Source: Pratylenchus scribneri (Eukaryota > Nematoda > Chromadorea > Rhabditida > Pratylenchidae). Taken from it: a stretch of 64,000 nt of DNA. Positions 10,401 to 22,562 of this stretch are shown here, one piece after another. The notes under the pieces were generated by a model. The model did not search any database, had not been told where the DNA came from, and saw only the letters and a program-made list of their open reading frames with translations. The DNA lies in contig JAQSEB010000146.1 in NCBI GenBank assembly GCA_030063045.1, forward strand, positions 372,001 through 436,000, written 5' to 3'. Positions within the stretch are counted from its first letter, which is position 1. The number at the start of each line of letters is the position of its first letter. The translations under genes and the position numbers were made by a program.

Positions 10401-13203
10401 GAAAAAGAATATTTCTTACTGTTCCGAGCAAATGGAGGGAGATCGAGTGAATGATGATGATTTTTGCTTCAGGCATTTTCCCTCTTTTTGTTGAGCAATT
10501 CCAATTTCGGCACATTTAATGACAATGTTTTGAATTGTCTAAATTCGATAAATTTATTTTAATTCAAAAAATAAATAAAAGAAATTACCAAAATTTTATT
10601 GCAAAAAATGGCCAATGAATTGATTACGGCTCGAATGGTTTGGGCCCATTGTTCATCAGTGATTTGAACAATTTGTTCAGAAAGTGTGGACGGATTGAAG
10701 CCAAAAGTGGCAGCGCTTTCCAAATAATTAAGTAATTGGCCTTTGACAACCTAAAAATATTAAAATTAATTTTTATGGTTTAAATTGCATCGAATATAAA
10801 ATTTAAAAAAATAAATTATAATATTTTCTTATTATTCATTTTTATTATTAATAATTTTAAAATATAAATTAACCTGTTTTGTTGTGTTTTTAACGGTTCC
10901 AATGATCTCTTCACGTAGAATTGTCAAAAAACGGAATTCATAACATCGAATTAGGGAGGCCACAATTGGTTGTAATTGGTGCTGAAATTCAATTTTAAAA
11001 ATTATTTTTATAATTAGAATTTAATTAAAATTAATTAGTTAAATATAAATTAATATAATTTTATTGACTAAATTGCAAAATTTCTTTGTTCCCACTCCCC
11101 CGAAAACACACCTCTTCCCGTTGTTGTTCTTTGTTTTGGTCCATTTCTTCAAATGGCCATGCAAATTCTCTCTGTACAACGCCCTCAAATTCTTCTAGTA
11201 ACATTTTCCCAATTATTCGAGTCATTTCCTCCAATTGGCTGTCCAAATGTCGAAAGCAATTTGCGCCACGTAATTCACTGCCCAACACCTCCTGTGCCGT
11301 ATGAATACATTCCAATGCACTGGCAATGTTCTCTTGATTCAAAAGCATTTGAACTGTGCTTTGGGCGTCACGAAGACAGGCAATTTCCTGAATATTTAAA
11401 TAATTTGTAAATTGGAATGTGAAGGACTAACATGAAGTCGTTCCATCAGCCTTTGCCGATTCAATTTGGCATAATGTAATTGTAATATTCGCTTGGACCG
11501 ATCAACCAATTCTGCTTTGCTTTTCACCATTTTTTGTCTGAAAAATTAAATATTAAAATTAAATTCCCCATATATCCTTGTTACCTTATTTCGTTGATTC
11601 GCGCAATTGTTTCGCCCAAATCCGACTCCAAAATGTTGTATGCATTTATTGTGCGCCAAAATTGTTCATTTTTTGTCTCCAATTGTTGGTTGAGGAGGGC
11701 ACTGATTGTGTCATCAAAAAATTCCAATTTTTGTTGTAGCCTCTGACACGCCCGAAACATTCTTCCAGCGCAGGCTTCGACCGGTTGAGAAGGCTGAAAA
11801 ATATTTTAAAAGAATTATTTAAATATTTATATAATTAAAAATTGCCTGTTGAACACTTTGCATTGATGTGAGTGAACCAACACTTTCGTGCCGGCCCATC
11901 ATTCCAAGTTGATTTTCATTCAATCTTTGCCTCTCCGCATTTGAAAGAAGTTTGTCGGGTTGGCCCAATTTCGGTTCCAGAAAAATTGATTCAAAAATTG
12001 ATGGCTCGCGATTTTGGAAGGAATTGGCGAAGAAAATCTGCAAATTTTAATTTCTTTGTAGATTAAAAAATTAAAATTATATTTATGATAGAAAATAGAA
12101 TCGATTAAATGTTCTATGAATTTCTGGAATATTTGAAATTATTTTAATTCATGCTTGTTTTCCGGAAAGTTTTAACCGGAAAGAATTAATTTCGCCTGTT
12201 TTCCGGAAAGTTGTAACCGGAAAGAATTAATTCCGCCTGTTTTCCGGAAAGTTTTAACCGGAAGAATTAATTCCGCCTAGTTTCCGGAAAGTTTTAACCG
12301 GAAAGAATAAATCCGCCTTATTTCCAGAAAGTTTTAACCGGAAAGAATTAATTCCGCCTAGTTTCCGGAAAGTTTTAACCGGAAAGAATTAATTCCGCCT
12401 AGTTTCCGGAAAGTTTTAACCGGAAAGAATTAATTCCGCCTAGTTTCCGGAAAGAATTAATTCCGCCTAGTTTCCGGAAAGAATTAATTCCGCCTGTTTT
12501 CCGGAAAGTTTTAACCGGAAAGAATTAATTCCGCCTGTTTTCCGGAAAGTTTTAACCGGAAAGAATTAATTCCGCCTGTTTTCCGGAAAGTTGTAACCGG
12601 AAAGAATTAATTCCGCCTAGTTTCCGGAAAGAATTAATTCCGCCTAGTTTCCGGAAAGAATTAATTCCGCCTAGTTTCCGGAAAGAATTAATTCCGCCTA
12701 GTTTCCGGAAAGAATTAATTCCGCCTGTTCTCCGGAAAGTTTTAACCGGAAAGAATTAATTCCGCCTAGTTTCCGGAAAGAATTAATTCCGCCTTTCCGG
12801 AGTTTTCCTTTTCAAGAAAAATTATTTTATAAAATTTTAAATTTGAATAATTTCATTAAAGTCAATTTTTTAAATTAAAAAAAAATAATTCTCACATCAG
12901 GAATCTCATCTCTGGAAATGGATGTCCCCTCATTCCCTCCTCCTTGTTGCTCTTGTTCACGTTTTTGTTTGATTGCACCCTTTCTCAGCGCTTTTCTTGC
13001 CCTCAAATATTGACGATGTTTCTTGGCGGTTGTAGCCAAATAATGGCGAAAATGTTCCAATGAAATTGATGGAATTGTGTGGGCCGGCGGAATTTGTTGC
13101 CGTGGCACAAAATGTTCGCCCCAATGTCTTGTGAAAAATGCGGCAATTTCACTCTTTGTTCGATGCGTATCCGACAAAACTGAGGCCAGATTTTGTGTGA
13201 AGC
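7466..13203 (-). CDS. vps-54: Vps54, GARP tethering complex subunit (18 exons resolved, 5' end incomplete)
   Basis: GARP tethers endosome-derived vesicles at the trans-Golgi; Vps54 is the subunit specific to it. Resolved exons (high to low coordinates) include 12896-13203, 11846-12037, 11585-11793, 11432-11537, 11112-11387, 10874-10981, 10589-10750, 10420-10538, 9963-10210, 9436-9644, 9148-9347, 8796-8999, 8405-8598, 8236-8363, 8116-8190, 7865-7972, 7715-7810 and 7466-7577. All phases agree. Family landmarks are FTQNLASVLSD and FFTRHWGEHFV at the start, FRHLDSQLEEM in the middle, CQIIGEFVANNRR, then LKLFNSRTCQLILGAGARQ, and the C-terminus IADVLQQKRK with stop at 7466-7468. An acidic E/D run and a poly-Gly run sit in a variable loop. 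The first resolved exon starts with phase 2, so at least one upstream exon is missing; none was convincing above 13203. Intron 2 uses a GC donor. Confidence 0.92.
12155..12805. repeat. Minisatellite array, 41/27-bp units, in vps-54 intron
   Basis: About 18 tandem units ending in CCGCCT. The full unit is about 41 bp: GTTTTCCGGAAAG, then TTTTAACCGGAAAG, then AATTAATTCCGCCT. Many units lack the middle 14 bp and are 27 bp. The unit contains the palindromes TTCCGGAA and GAATTAATTC. Full and short units are interspersed, consistent with unequal exchange. The array lies wholly inside the intron between the first two resolved vps-54 exons. A related array is at 49965-50228. Confidence 0.97.
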
Positions 13204-14152
13204 TGAAAAGGATGAAAGATTTTATTGTTAATTCGGCAAAATCATTTTTTTCAAGTTATTAATTTCTTTTTTATATTTTATAAACGCATTTTCCAATAAA
13301 AACTTTTGCGCACAAACAAAAACAAGCAATTTTAATGTGATTCCCTGCAGTTTATTTATGTCTTTCGTGGCAAATGTTGTGTTTTGCATTTTGCTTGACC
13401 CGGTAATTTTATCCCTTCTTCCCCCTTTTCGAATCATTTCAAACAAAATTGCATGAGACATTTGTACTATAGGTGGCTCCAACTTCTCCCTATTCAAAAC
13501 AAAACCCATAATTTCCATTCATCCACATGAACAAAATCCCAACTTTCTTTCCTTTTGGCATATCGGTAGCAGAGTTCCCTCAAGTCAGTTGTTTTCCTTC
13601 CAATCCCGAATATCCCCCCCCCCCCCCCCCATTCTTTCAAAGGCATCCAATAGAGAATATCATCCCTCAACCCTCACATCCATCCATTATCCACCCTCAC
13701 TTTTTCTCGCATATCAATTCAAAACAACCACCTTCCTCCCTTCATCTTCTTCCGCCCTCACTTTTTTGAGCAGTAGAAAAGAAGTTCCCCTCTTTTTTTA
13801 CTTCTGCTGATTCCCCTTGGCCCAATCGGCTTCTCTTCCTCCATTGGAAGGCTAGAATGGGTGGCGAATGACTCAATAAATCCGAAAATAAGAATGGGTG
13901 GAGCCTTGGGGATATAATATTGAAAGAGGTTCCATATTTTTGACTGACACCTGACGGTCGGCCAAAAAATGAACAATGTTTGCAAAATGGAGGGAATTGT
14001 TAGGGAAAATGTAAAGGTACAATTTTGGTTTATTCCAAGGAAGAAAATTGGCCCGATTTCCCAAAATAATAAAATATAATTATTTATTAAATTCTTTAAA
14101 GGGTTTTTGTCATCTTTTTTGCACTTTTGTCATCCCATTATCCATTTCCTTA
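13204..14152. other. Gap between vps-54 and the DEG/ENaC gene
   Basis: Holds a 17-base C run (13614-13630) and C/T-rich low-complexity DNA. Open frames here (for example 13228-13518 minus and 13527-13769 plus) lack recognisable similarity. The missing 5' exon or exons of vps-54 and the promoters of both genes should lie here, but I could not place them. Confidence 0.5.
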
Positions 14153-17100
14153 ATGGAACGTCCAACTTTTCCGCCCCAATCCCCCATCGCCTCATCTTCC
14201 ACATCTCGACCCCTTACATGGACTCCAAGCGGAACAAATTCAACAACAATATCTCGTGGCAGCATTGGCTCTTGCCAATCAAATGCCAGCGGGAGTGTTC
14301 AAAGAAATAATTGTGACGTAGTTGATCGAGAAGATGATTGCGCGGGAACTAGCGTCGATGGGGATGGGGACCAATTGTGGCTAATCAGTCAAGAGAGGAG
14401 GGCAGGAAAATGGCCAAAAATGGGGGAAATGGTATCGTCACCGATTGGGACGAGAATGAACAGAAGAAACGATGGGGAGGATGAGGCACGAAGGCCGTCA
14501 AAAGTGCGATTGAAAAAAGAGGTGATGAATTTTAGTCCCCTTGAATAACTTTCCTTTTTCGAGTGATAGAAGGGCAAATTTTTCTGGGGAAACTCTACAA
14601 TCTTCGCGCTATTTTTTAATTGGCTCCATCTAAAATTCTTCTGCCTTTCCATCATAATTTGATGGCGAAATCTTGCTTTTTTTTTTTTTGTTTGGGACGT
14701 AAAAAAACATTGCCCGAATGCAATAAAATAATCATTCACAAAATTATGCCAATTAAATTCTTTTTAACGATTACTCACACCCAACAGGTTCGGCAAATTC
14801 CCGCCGTTCCCGAGGGGAGCAAATCATCAACGATTGGTGCGGTTGATGGTTGTGAATTGGTGTGCAGAAGATGCGGGAAAGGCGACAAACTTTGGTCCAA
14901 GAAGGGCCAGAGAAAACGCAGAAAAGGGGATAGGAATAGGAGTGGCCGACGAATTGGCAAATTTGTCGATAGGGAGGATGAGGAGGAGGAGGTGGACTTA
15001 AGGCCGAGTCTTCTGTATGGACCATGGCAAACGATCGCACAAATTGTGAATCGAAAGGTGCGCAACAAATCATCAGCTAGGGTGAGAAGGAGGCCAACAT
15101 TGACAGAAAGGTATGGGGCAAAAAGAATGCGCATGTTTATTTGAGAACATTTTCATTTTTGGATAAGCTTGAGTTAAAAATTTATTTGTCAATACAATGT
15201 TAATAATTTTAAAAGTGTTGGGTGTGAAGATTATATAAAATCTAGAATATTTACAGCCAACAAAGCTCAATGGACTCAAATGAGGATGAACGCGAAAAGC
15301 AAGGATGCAAAGAAGTGTTTTGTGGGAAGAGAATGAAGGAATGGGCTTTTTGGTTCATTGTGGCCTTTCTGGCCGCATTGACCATTCGCGATTTGTACAA
15401 TTTAATCAAGGAATACACCGAGAATCCAAAAAAATCAGATATGAATGGTAATGGAAGGGGAAGATTCAATGGAATTAAAATAGGAAAAAATGACTTTTGT
15501 GGATTTTCATAAATTCTTTTTTTTAAGTTCGTTTCAATGAAACGATGCGAATGCCGAATATTACATTTTGTATGAGTCGAGCTCAGGCTTGGAGCCACTT
15601 TAAGTGGGTATTAAAAATTGGGAATAAATTTGCTATTCCCATAGGCTAAATGGTTCGGAAAATAGTGCGGCATGGGAGCAGGCAATTCAAACACAACTTA
15701 AAAATATGACAGACAAGAAAAGTTTTCTCAAAAACCAATGGGAATTTGGAATGGTTATGGAGACATACAATTTGGTTGGTAAATATGGAAATTGAATTTC
15801 TTATTTTAATTAATTTTGAATTAAAATGAGATGAAATAATTCTTCGCAAATAATTTATCAATTTGCGGCAAGCAGATTTCTACATTAACCAGTATGGAAA
15901 GGGAAACAACTGCGCATGGCACAGTCAATTCCATTGACAAATTTCGGACCCAAGAAAGACTGGCCGAAATTCGGAAATTGACCAAATTTTGGTTAGCGGA
16001 ATTGGAAAAACGCGGTGTCACTTTTGAAGAATTTTTGCAAAAAGTTGGAAAGGAAACATTGGTCATTTTGATTTGATTTTTTGAGTTAATTTCTCGATTT
16101 TTAGAGGCGATCCATGCAACGATTCCAGCGGACCACATATGATGAGGATTTGATCATTAAAACGCAGTTGACCATTACCTGGCTTTCCCAAATGCAACTT
16201 TGGTGCGATTTTTCTTTCATATTTGTAATTTGTTAGATTAGAATTTGTTGATGATTTTGGGCAATGCCAATAATTTAAAAATATTTCGCTTGATTTGTTT
16301 TCCAGTTTCCAGCCAACATTTGACGAGGAAAACTTTAAACCAATTGATGAACAGGGTGAATTTTTCGTCATGGTTTTATCTCATAATGCGGAGAAATTGG
16401 ACGGGGAACAGGTGGATTGCATGTCCGGTAGGGCATGATAGTTGTGTTATTGTGAATTTTAAATATATTTTTATAGCCGATTTTCATGGACGGCCAAGTT
16501 CCAGTAGTCGGTTTATGGGCAGTAAAGGAGTGATGAAGGATGGATTTACGGATGAAGTGAGTGGCGAATATTAGTTATTTATTGGATAGTTTTTGAATAT
16601 GACCTACAATAGTTTAATTGAGAAAGAAAATAAGGGGGGAAAGTTTGAAACTTTTGAGATATTTTAGAATTCAATGTATAAAAATAAAATTAATATGGAA
16701 ATTGTCAACAAATTGGGAATTAACTTCTGGATTATAGCTTTGCATTGGAATGATGCATGAAACGACAGTGGAGGTGAAGGCGCGCTACAAAATGCTGCCA
16801 AATGATGAGGAAGGCACGGCGTGCCGGGATAATGAGGATGAAGAGGGAGAAGACAATGAATGGAATTGTTATTTGCGATGCCGAATGGAATTCATTCGTC
16901 AATTGTGCAATTGCACGGCCCCAACTTTGAGCTATTTGGCCACAAAAGGGGGAGAGGATGAATTGGAAAAATGGCCTTTATGCGACTATGCAAAATGTCA
17001 AGTCGAGTAAGGAAAACTGGGAGGGGGAATTGAAGACTTTTATAGTCGATTTTCATGAGAATTGGTTACAAATTTCAGCGTTCAAGGCCGAAATTACAGT

Positions 17101-18020
17101 GATGAGGATTGCACGAAAGGATGTTTTCGGAATTGTGACCAAATCCGTTTCAATGTTGACCATCAGAAAAAGGGGAAAAGTGCAAGGCCAGGTACTAAGT
17201 CTTTTTGCCTTTAAGGAATATTTATTTTATTCGGAATCTTAAAGATTTCACAACGGTCATTTTGAAGTGGGGTTCATTTGAGTATTTAACGCTGGAACAG
17301 ACTTGGGTATGGTCGCTGACCACTTTCATTTCCGCCATCGGTGGAAGCATTGGAATGTGGCTTGGATTGTCAATTCTAAGCCTAATTCAGGTGCATTTTT
17401 GCATCTATTCCCGAAAATGGAATATTTATTTTTGCTTAGGGTAGCACCTATTTGATTAGTATGGTGGAGCATAAAGTTGTGGAGAAGAGGAAACAGCAAA
17501 GATCGGCGTCAATAACGACAGAGGAGCCAAAAAAATTATCGAGGGCATTGCCTCCAAAACTCTCAAAAATTCACATTGATGATGAGGACAAATTGGCTAC
17601 AAACCCATTTGCCAGTCCATTCAAAAAGGTAAGTATGTGAAAAAATTGGTTATTCCGGGTTCAATTCCCCGTCAAAATTTGGATTAAGTCCAACAAAGTT
17701 TGTTGGTAAAGGGAGGATGTTGATAAGCAGGAAATTTAGTAAAAATTTTGGGCCAATATCCATTGAAATTTTATTTGTTAAAGAGGGCTAACTTTTGTTG
17801 GTAGAAAGAATTGGAATTATGGAATTTAAATTTTGTTATTGATAAAATAGGTAGAAGAACTGAGGTTTTTGAGACAGAGAGAGACGCAAATAAATTCTAG
17901 GAAATTAAGAAATGGAGAAAAGGGCTATTTTAGGATAAAAATTATTGAACAAAAATCTTACAAAAATCGCAAATTTTGCAGTTGAGTCATGCGGCACAGC
18001 CGCCAATTGGAAATGAATAA
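14153..18020 (+). CDS. DEG/ENaC (amiloride-sensitive) cation channel subunit
   Basis: Predicted plasma-membrane channel subunit with two membrane spans and a large Cys-rich extracellular loop. The first exons (14153-14521, 14788-15110) encode an unusually long cytosolic N-terminus of about 230 residues with acidic and Arg/Lys-rich stretches. Exon 15257-15447 carries TM1 (WAFWFIVAFLAALTIRDL). The next exons (15528-15603, from 15645) carry the family pattern PNITFCMSRAQ and QWEFGMVMETYNL. Later exons carry the Cys-rich domain (NCYLRCRMEFIRQLCNC; CTKGCFRNCDQIRFN). TM2 holds the pore motif GGSIGMWLGLS. A strong donor at 17629 (AAG|GTAAGT) joins a short last exon at 17982-18020 ending IGNE-stop. 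The junction after 15774 is uncertain: the better GTAAAT donor gives the wrong phase, so a GTTGGT donor is assumed. The start and the join of the N-terminal exons rest on phase agreement only. I cannot name the orthologue. Confidence 0.88.
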
Positions 18021-19156
18021 AAAAGAGAGGGATTGATGAGAATGAGGAGGAAACATTCACAAAAAGAACATTAAAAAAACACATATATTGTTGAAAGATA
18101 TTTGCACATTTTCAATTATTTTCATTCACATTTTCTTTAAAATTATTATTTTGTATAGAATCAATATAGCAATTGTGCAAGGGGAGAAGGATATTTAATT
18201 TTCATTATTAGAAAAGAGTAAAACTAAGAAATTCAGACTTAAATTTAAAGAGAAGTTCGCATAAAATTATTTCATTGAAGATTTTAAAAAAACCTACAGA
18301 TATTCACTCCCTTGCATTGCACAGGCATTACAGTCACAATTATTCACATTATTCATTTATAATATAATATGCACATTTTCATTTTCACTTTCATCTTTTA
18401 TTCAAATAAAAACAATTTCAAATAAAAGCGGATTTGCAGAACAATTTAAATCAGACGCAGAAAATATTTATGTATATTTAAATTTAATAAACATTTTAAA
18501 ACCGACCTGTTAATCGTAAAATTGGATGTCTCGGATGAGGAAGTGATGGAAGGGCTGAACAATGACATTTTGTGAAGGACATCAACTGAGGGCGGGCATT
18601 CAATCCAAAATGGAGGAATTGGCGTTGTCCAACATACCAAAAATAGTTGAATAAAAATGCACAAATAATGGTTTTTGGTCGTTTCTAAAAATTATTTCTT
18701 TGTAGATTTGCATTTTAGGAAATATAATTTTAAATTTTTGTCAATTAATTTTAAATTAACCGAAATTTTCTGTGTTATTTTGATTTTTTCAGTGAAAAAA
18801 TATTTTATGAGATTTTATAATTTATTTCTAAAATTTTAAATTACCTCAAAATTCAATTAAAATGAATGTCCAATTTTTATCCTTGATTGTGTTGTAAAAC
18901 CCGTGATTTCGCTGGAAAAATATTCGGTAAAATTTAATAAATAATCCAATGAAAAAATAAAATATAATAAAATGGACAAAAGTTTCCATTCATTTCAATT
19001 TTTTAACAAAAAGTATTCAAATAATTTATTCAAAAACAAACAAATTTTGTGATGAGATTAAATATTCAAATGTAAAGTGAGTCATCAAATTAAATTGAGG
19101 CTAAATTGGTGAGATTTTAATTAAATATTCCAATTTCAAATTTAAATTGGGTCGTC
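18021..19156. other. Gap between DEG/ENaC and ESCO genes
   Basis: Very AT-rich, with convergent 3' ends on both sides. A minus-strand segment near 18446-18700 is open in more than one frame and flanked by plausible splice signals, but none of its translations resembles a known protein. I see no supportable gene. Confidence 0.5.
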
Positions 19157-20670
19157 TCAAAGTTCCGGACTTCCACTTGAATTTGTTTTGGTCGAATTAG
19201 TGTTGCTCAACTTTTTGATCAATGCATCGGCCCTGCCTACTGCCGTGTTCGGAATTGCCGGCGTATAAATTAGATATCGACCGCCGGCTTTGATGTTCTC
19301 CTTGTCCTTGGTTTGTTGTTGATTTGCGTAACTTAAATTCAAATTTAAAAGGAAAATTGGAATTTAATTTTGAATTTAGTATTTTTAAATAATTTTCCTT
19401 CTTCGAAAAATATTTCTAATCCAAATTTAAACCCCAAAAGTGGCTCACCTAATTGCCAGTTTAATGCCCAAATTGCTGGGATCGCTGAAGGCAACTCGCA
19501 ATCGACTGAATTGGTCCGTTGAATTTGCCATCAATCGCCGGGCTGAATCCAACATGAATGTGGCAATGCCTTTGTGTCGTTGAAAGGAATGCACCCAAAT
19601 GCGGTCAACGCCGAGGAATTTGCCTTTGAAATGCTAAAAAACAAATTTAATTAATATTGGAAAATTATTATTTTTTCATCAATTAAGTCCAAAAAATTAA
19701 TCAATTTTGATGTAAAAAATTTGAACCTTTTCTTCCGGCATACAAATGATCTCCTCAACATATCCAATGAGTAAAATGCCGGCAATGAATGCCGGTCCAC
19801 CATTTGCTGATGAGGAAGAAGAAGAAATCGAAGAAGTCGTTTGGAGAGAATTTCTGTCATTTGAATGGCTGCTTTCGGCGATGAACACAAATGCATGGCG
19901 CTGTTCCTCATCACTGCTGTCCAATGCTTTTTGATGGTCATTTTGCAGGCCAAGTTCTTCATTGACAAAATTCTAGAAAAAATTAAAATGAGAGAATAAA
20001 ATTTTGATAAGAAAAAACCGTCAAAATGTCATCCAATTTGCGACGCAATGTTGCTTTCGAATTTGGTTTGAGCGTGAATAAAATGCCGGGAATAGGAGAA
20101 GTGATGTCTTCATAAGGAAGATTCCTTAAAAATTTTAATTTTTTTAATAAAATTTATTCAACAAAACAAACTTTGTCCAGCTATTCAATTGGCTTGCGGT
20201 CACTCGAAAATTGCGAATTTCCTCAAAACGGTTGTGGTATTTTTCATGTTGTTTGACATCGCTCGGATTTTCCTGACTGTAAACCATTCCGCACTGTAAA
20301 AAGTAGGTATGAAATATTTGTTAAAAAATTCATTTAAAAGTTTTTTTGGGTCATCATCGCTCTCATCTGAACTCAATTCTTTTCTAAATCTCACCTCAAT
20401 GCAATGACCACATGTCCAGGTATTGTTCTTCCCTCTCACCTTTGTGCAATGTTGAACTCCAATGTTCTTTTGGCCCAAATCCATGATCAATTGTTCAAAT
20501 TTTGGTGGAGGAGTCGACGATGCGCCGCTATTTTCGATGCTCTTCAGCTTTGGACCTTTCTTCCGACGGGGAGTCGTTTTGGATTGTCGTTGCTCGATTT
20601 GGGCCATCATTTTTGCGGAAAGAGTTGAGGCCCGTGGCGTGGAGAAAAATTGACTGAGTGAAGTTTGCAT
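19157..20670 (-). CDS. Cohesin acetyltransferase Eco1/ESCO
   Basis: ESCO enzymes acetylate cohesin Smc3 during S phase to establish sister-chromatid cohesion. The protein starts MQTSLSQFFSTPR, where QTSLSQFF fits the PCNA-binding PIP box (Q-x-x-L-x-x-F-F); an N-terminal PIP box is known for yeast Eco1. A basic linker follows. The C2H2 zinc finger is split by an intron: LGQKNIGVQHCTK joins CGMVYSQENPSDVKQHEKYH, giving C-x2-C-x13-H-x3-H. The acetyltransferase region has GVDRIWVHSFQRHKGIAT and the family signature VAFSDPSNLGIKLA, then RYLIYTP near the end. A poly-Ser stretch interrupts the domain after HSNDRNSLQ. Six exons; stop at 19157-19159. The next gene upstream (SWEET) is divergent, nearly 1 kb away. 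Identity is firm from zinc finger plus GNAT motifs. Confidence 0.92.
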
Positions 20671-21643
20671 AATTGTAAGCGAAGTTAAATATGTTTTTTT
20701 GTTTAATCTGAAAAAAAAAGAATTTACAAATTTATAAATTAGGTAATAAGTATTTTCTTCGGAATTTTCAATTAATTTTGTGATTTACCTAATTTGAATT
20801 TACTATTTGTTGGAAGGTCGAAGGTCTATAGTCTGGAAATCTGTATTTTGTGATATAATTGATTTTTCTAGTTTATGCAAAGACGCTCGAATCGTTTTTA
20901 ATCAGTTGAGTGGGTCTGAAGTCTAGGTCTGAGTTTGTTGATTAAATAAAATTGGAGGGAATAAATTTTCTTTCCAAATTCCCATTCCCAATTTTGAAAA
21001 ATGGATAAAATTGGCCCCTCTCCCAAAATAAATCCAAATATTAAACCATTCTTCTTCAAAAATTATAAAATGTGCATTTTTTGTTTCGGTTCGTCAATCA
21101 ATTTTAGGATGAGATTTTGATTTTATAATGCAAACAATTTTTAAAAGGAAATTTTAGCTAAAATCCACGTTTTATTTTCTTCATCAAATCATTTACTTAA
21201 ATTAACGTTAAAAGGTTACTGCAGCATGCATAAATTTTGCAGCATGCGCAACACAACACAACCAACATTTACTATTTTACATTTTTTTTTTATTCCGCGC
21301 AACTCCACTCGCGCATCCCGCACTCTCTTAAATTTCTCCACAACACCGCTCTCTCTACATTGCTTTTTTCTTTATAATTCTCTTTGAGAAGTCTTTTCAT
21401 TTTAATGACATTTTATCCCAAATTGGTGAATAAATTTTAAAAAATAAGCATTAATGGTCCTCCCTCTCCCTCGTTCATCCTACTCCTCCCTCGATTTTGT
21501 TTTTGACTTCGTTCAACATCAAACACCACATATTAGAAATCAGGAAATAAAGTTGCAATGCAATGTTGCATTGCATTCATTTGATTAAAATTAATATTAT
21601 TTTTCAGATTTTTTCTTAATCAATTAAAAAAAAAAGATTAAAA
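20671..21643. other. Divergent intergenic region, ESCO / SWEET
   Basis: About 970 bp between two divergent start codons, so it should carry both promoters. Visible content is T-rich and C/T-rich tracts and two copies of GCAGCATGC (near 21220-21245). I see no gene. Confidence 0.5.
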
Positions 21644-22562
21644 ATGAATTTATTCGAACTCTACACCGCATGGCTCACTTTATTCTCCATATCATTTACA
21701 TTTTTACCATTGTAATTTTAATTTACTTAAAAATATATTTAAAAAACTATTTTAGGTTCGTCGTTTTGGATTGGCGAAAAAGAGGAACTGCCGATGGATT
21801 TTCCTCCGTGAATTTTGTTCTTCCCGTTTTAATGATGAGGTTTAAAAATGATTTATAATATTTACAAATTTAAACATTTTAAAGTTGCTGGTTTAAACAT
21901 GGAATTCTGACAAATGACCGAACAAATATGTTCATTAATGGAGTCAATTTGATTTTCTTCGCATTTTACATTGCCGCATTTTGGTTTTATCAGCCAAAGA
22001 GGGTTTGTTTGTTTTTTTGGCAATTAATCGATTAAAAATAATTTCCAGAAATATTTATACGGTCAATTGGCATCGGTCGGCCTAGTTTTGGCTCTTCTCT
22101 TCCAATATGTGAACTCAAAACCGGAAGCCGACCAACCCGATTCAATGGGCGCAATTGCGGCTGCCACCCAAATTGCCTCAATGGCCGGTGGTGTTTATGA
22201 TTTGAAACGGGCAATCGGTGGGTTACCCATTTTACACCATAAATTTGGCCGAATTAATTTAGACTTGAAAACCACGGAATATATTCCCGCCCAAATTCAA
22301 TTTGGTATTTTCGCAATTTCCCTTCAATGGTCGATTTTTGCTCTACTTGTTGGCAATTATCATATGATGGTTTTACCATTCAATTATTTTTTAATTATTA
22401 TATTTTATTCAGATCGCTAATCTTGTTGGCCTTGCCCTGAATGTGATTACTCTTTCAATGTACATTATTTATCCGCCCAAAACTTGGACTGTTCCATTCT
22501 TTGGCGTTGGCGGCGGTCAAAAAGATCCAGCGAAGGAGGCAAAAGGGAAAAAGGATAAATAA
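21644..22562 (+). CDS. SWEET (MtN3/saliva) sugar transporter
   Basis: SWEETs are small seven-helix membrane uniporters for sugars, made of two three-helix MtN3 repeats joined by a linker helix. The protein starts MNLFELYTAWLTLFS. Repeat 1 shows GTADGFSSVNFVLPVL and CWFKHGILTNDRTNM, ending before FYQPKRKYLYG. Repeat 2 shows YDLKRAI and KTTEYIPAQIQFGIF. The C-terminus is a short Lys-rich tail ending KGKKDK. Exon joins: TT|G at about 21714/21756, then splices near 21840, 22015, 22219 and 22367. The stretch at about 22219-22263 is a 45-nt GT...AG segment that stays open in frame. Removing it gives KRAIDLKTTEYIP, which matches the family spacing; retaining it inserts 15 residues. Length after splicing is about 210 residues, normal for the family. 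Confidence 0.9.

Noticed and set aside
13228..13518. Minus-strand open frame just upstream of vps-54 as its first exon
   Set aside because: No splice pair in the required phase was convincing, and the translation does not resemble a Vps54 N-terminus.
17650..17675. B-box-like GGGTTCAATTCCCCG in the DEG/ENaC last intron
   Set aside because: No A box or cloverleaf upstream; the sequence before it is coding exon and a splice donor.
18446..18700. Exon-like open segment on the minus strand between two convergent genes
   Set aside because: Three frames look equally open, no start or partner exon could be joined, and there is no similarity to a known family.
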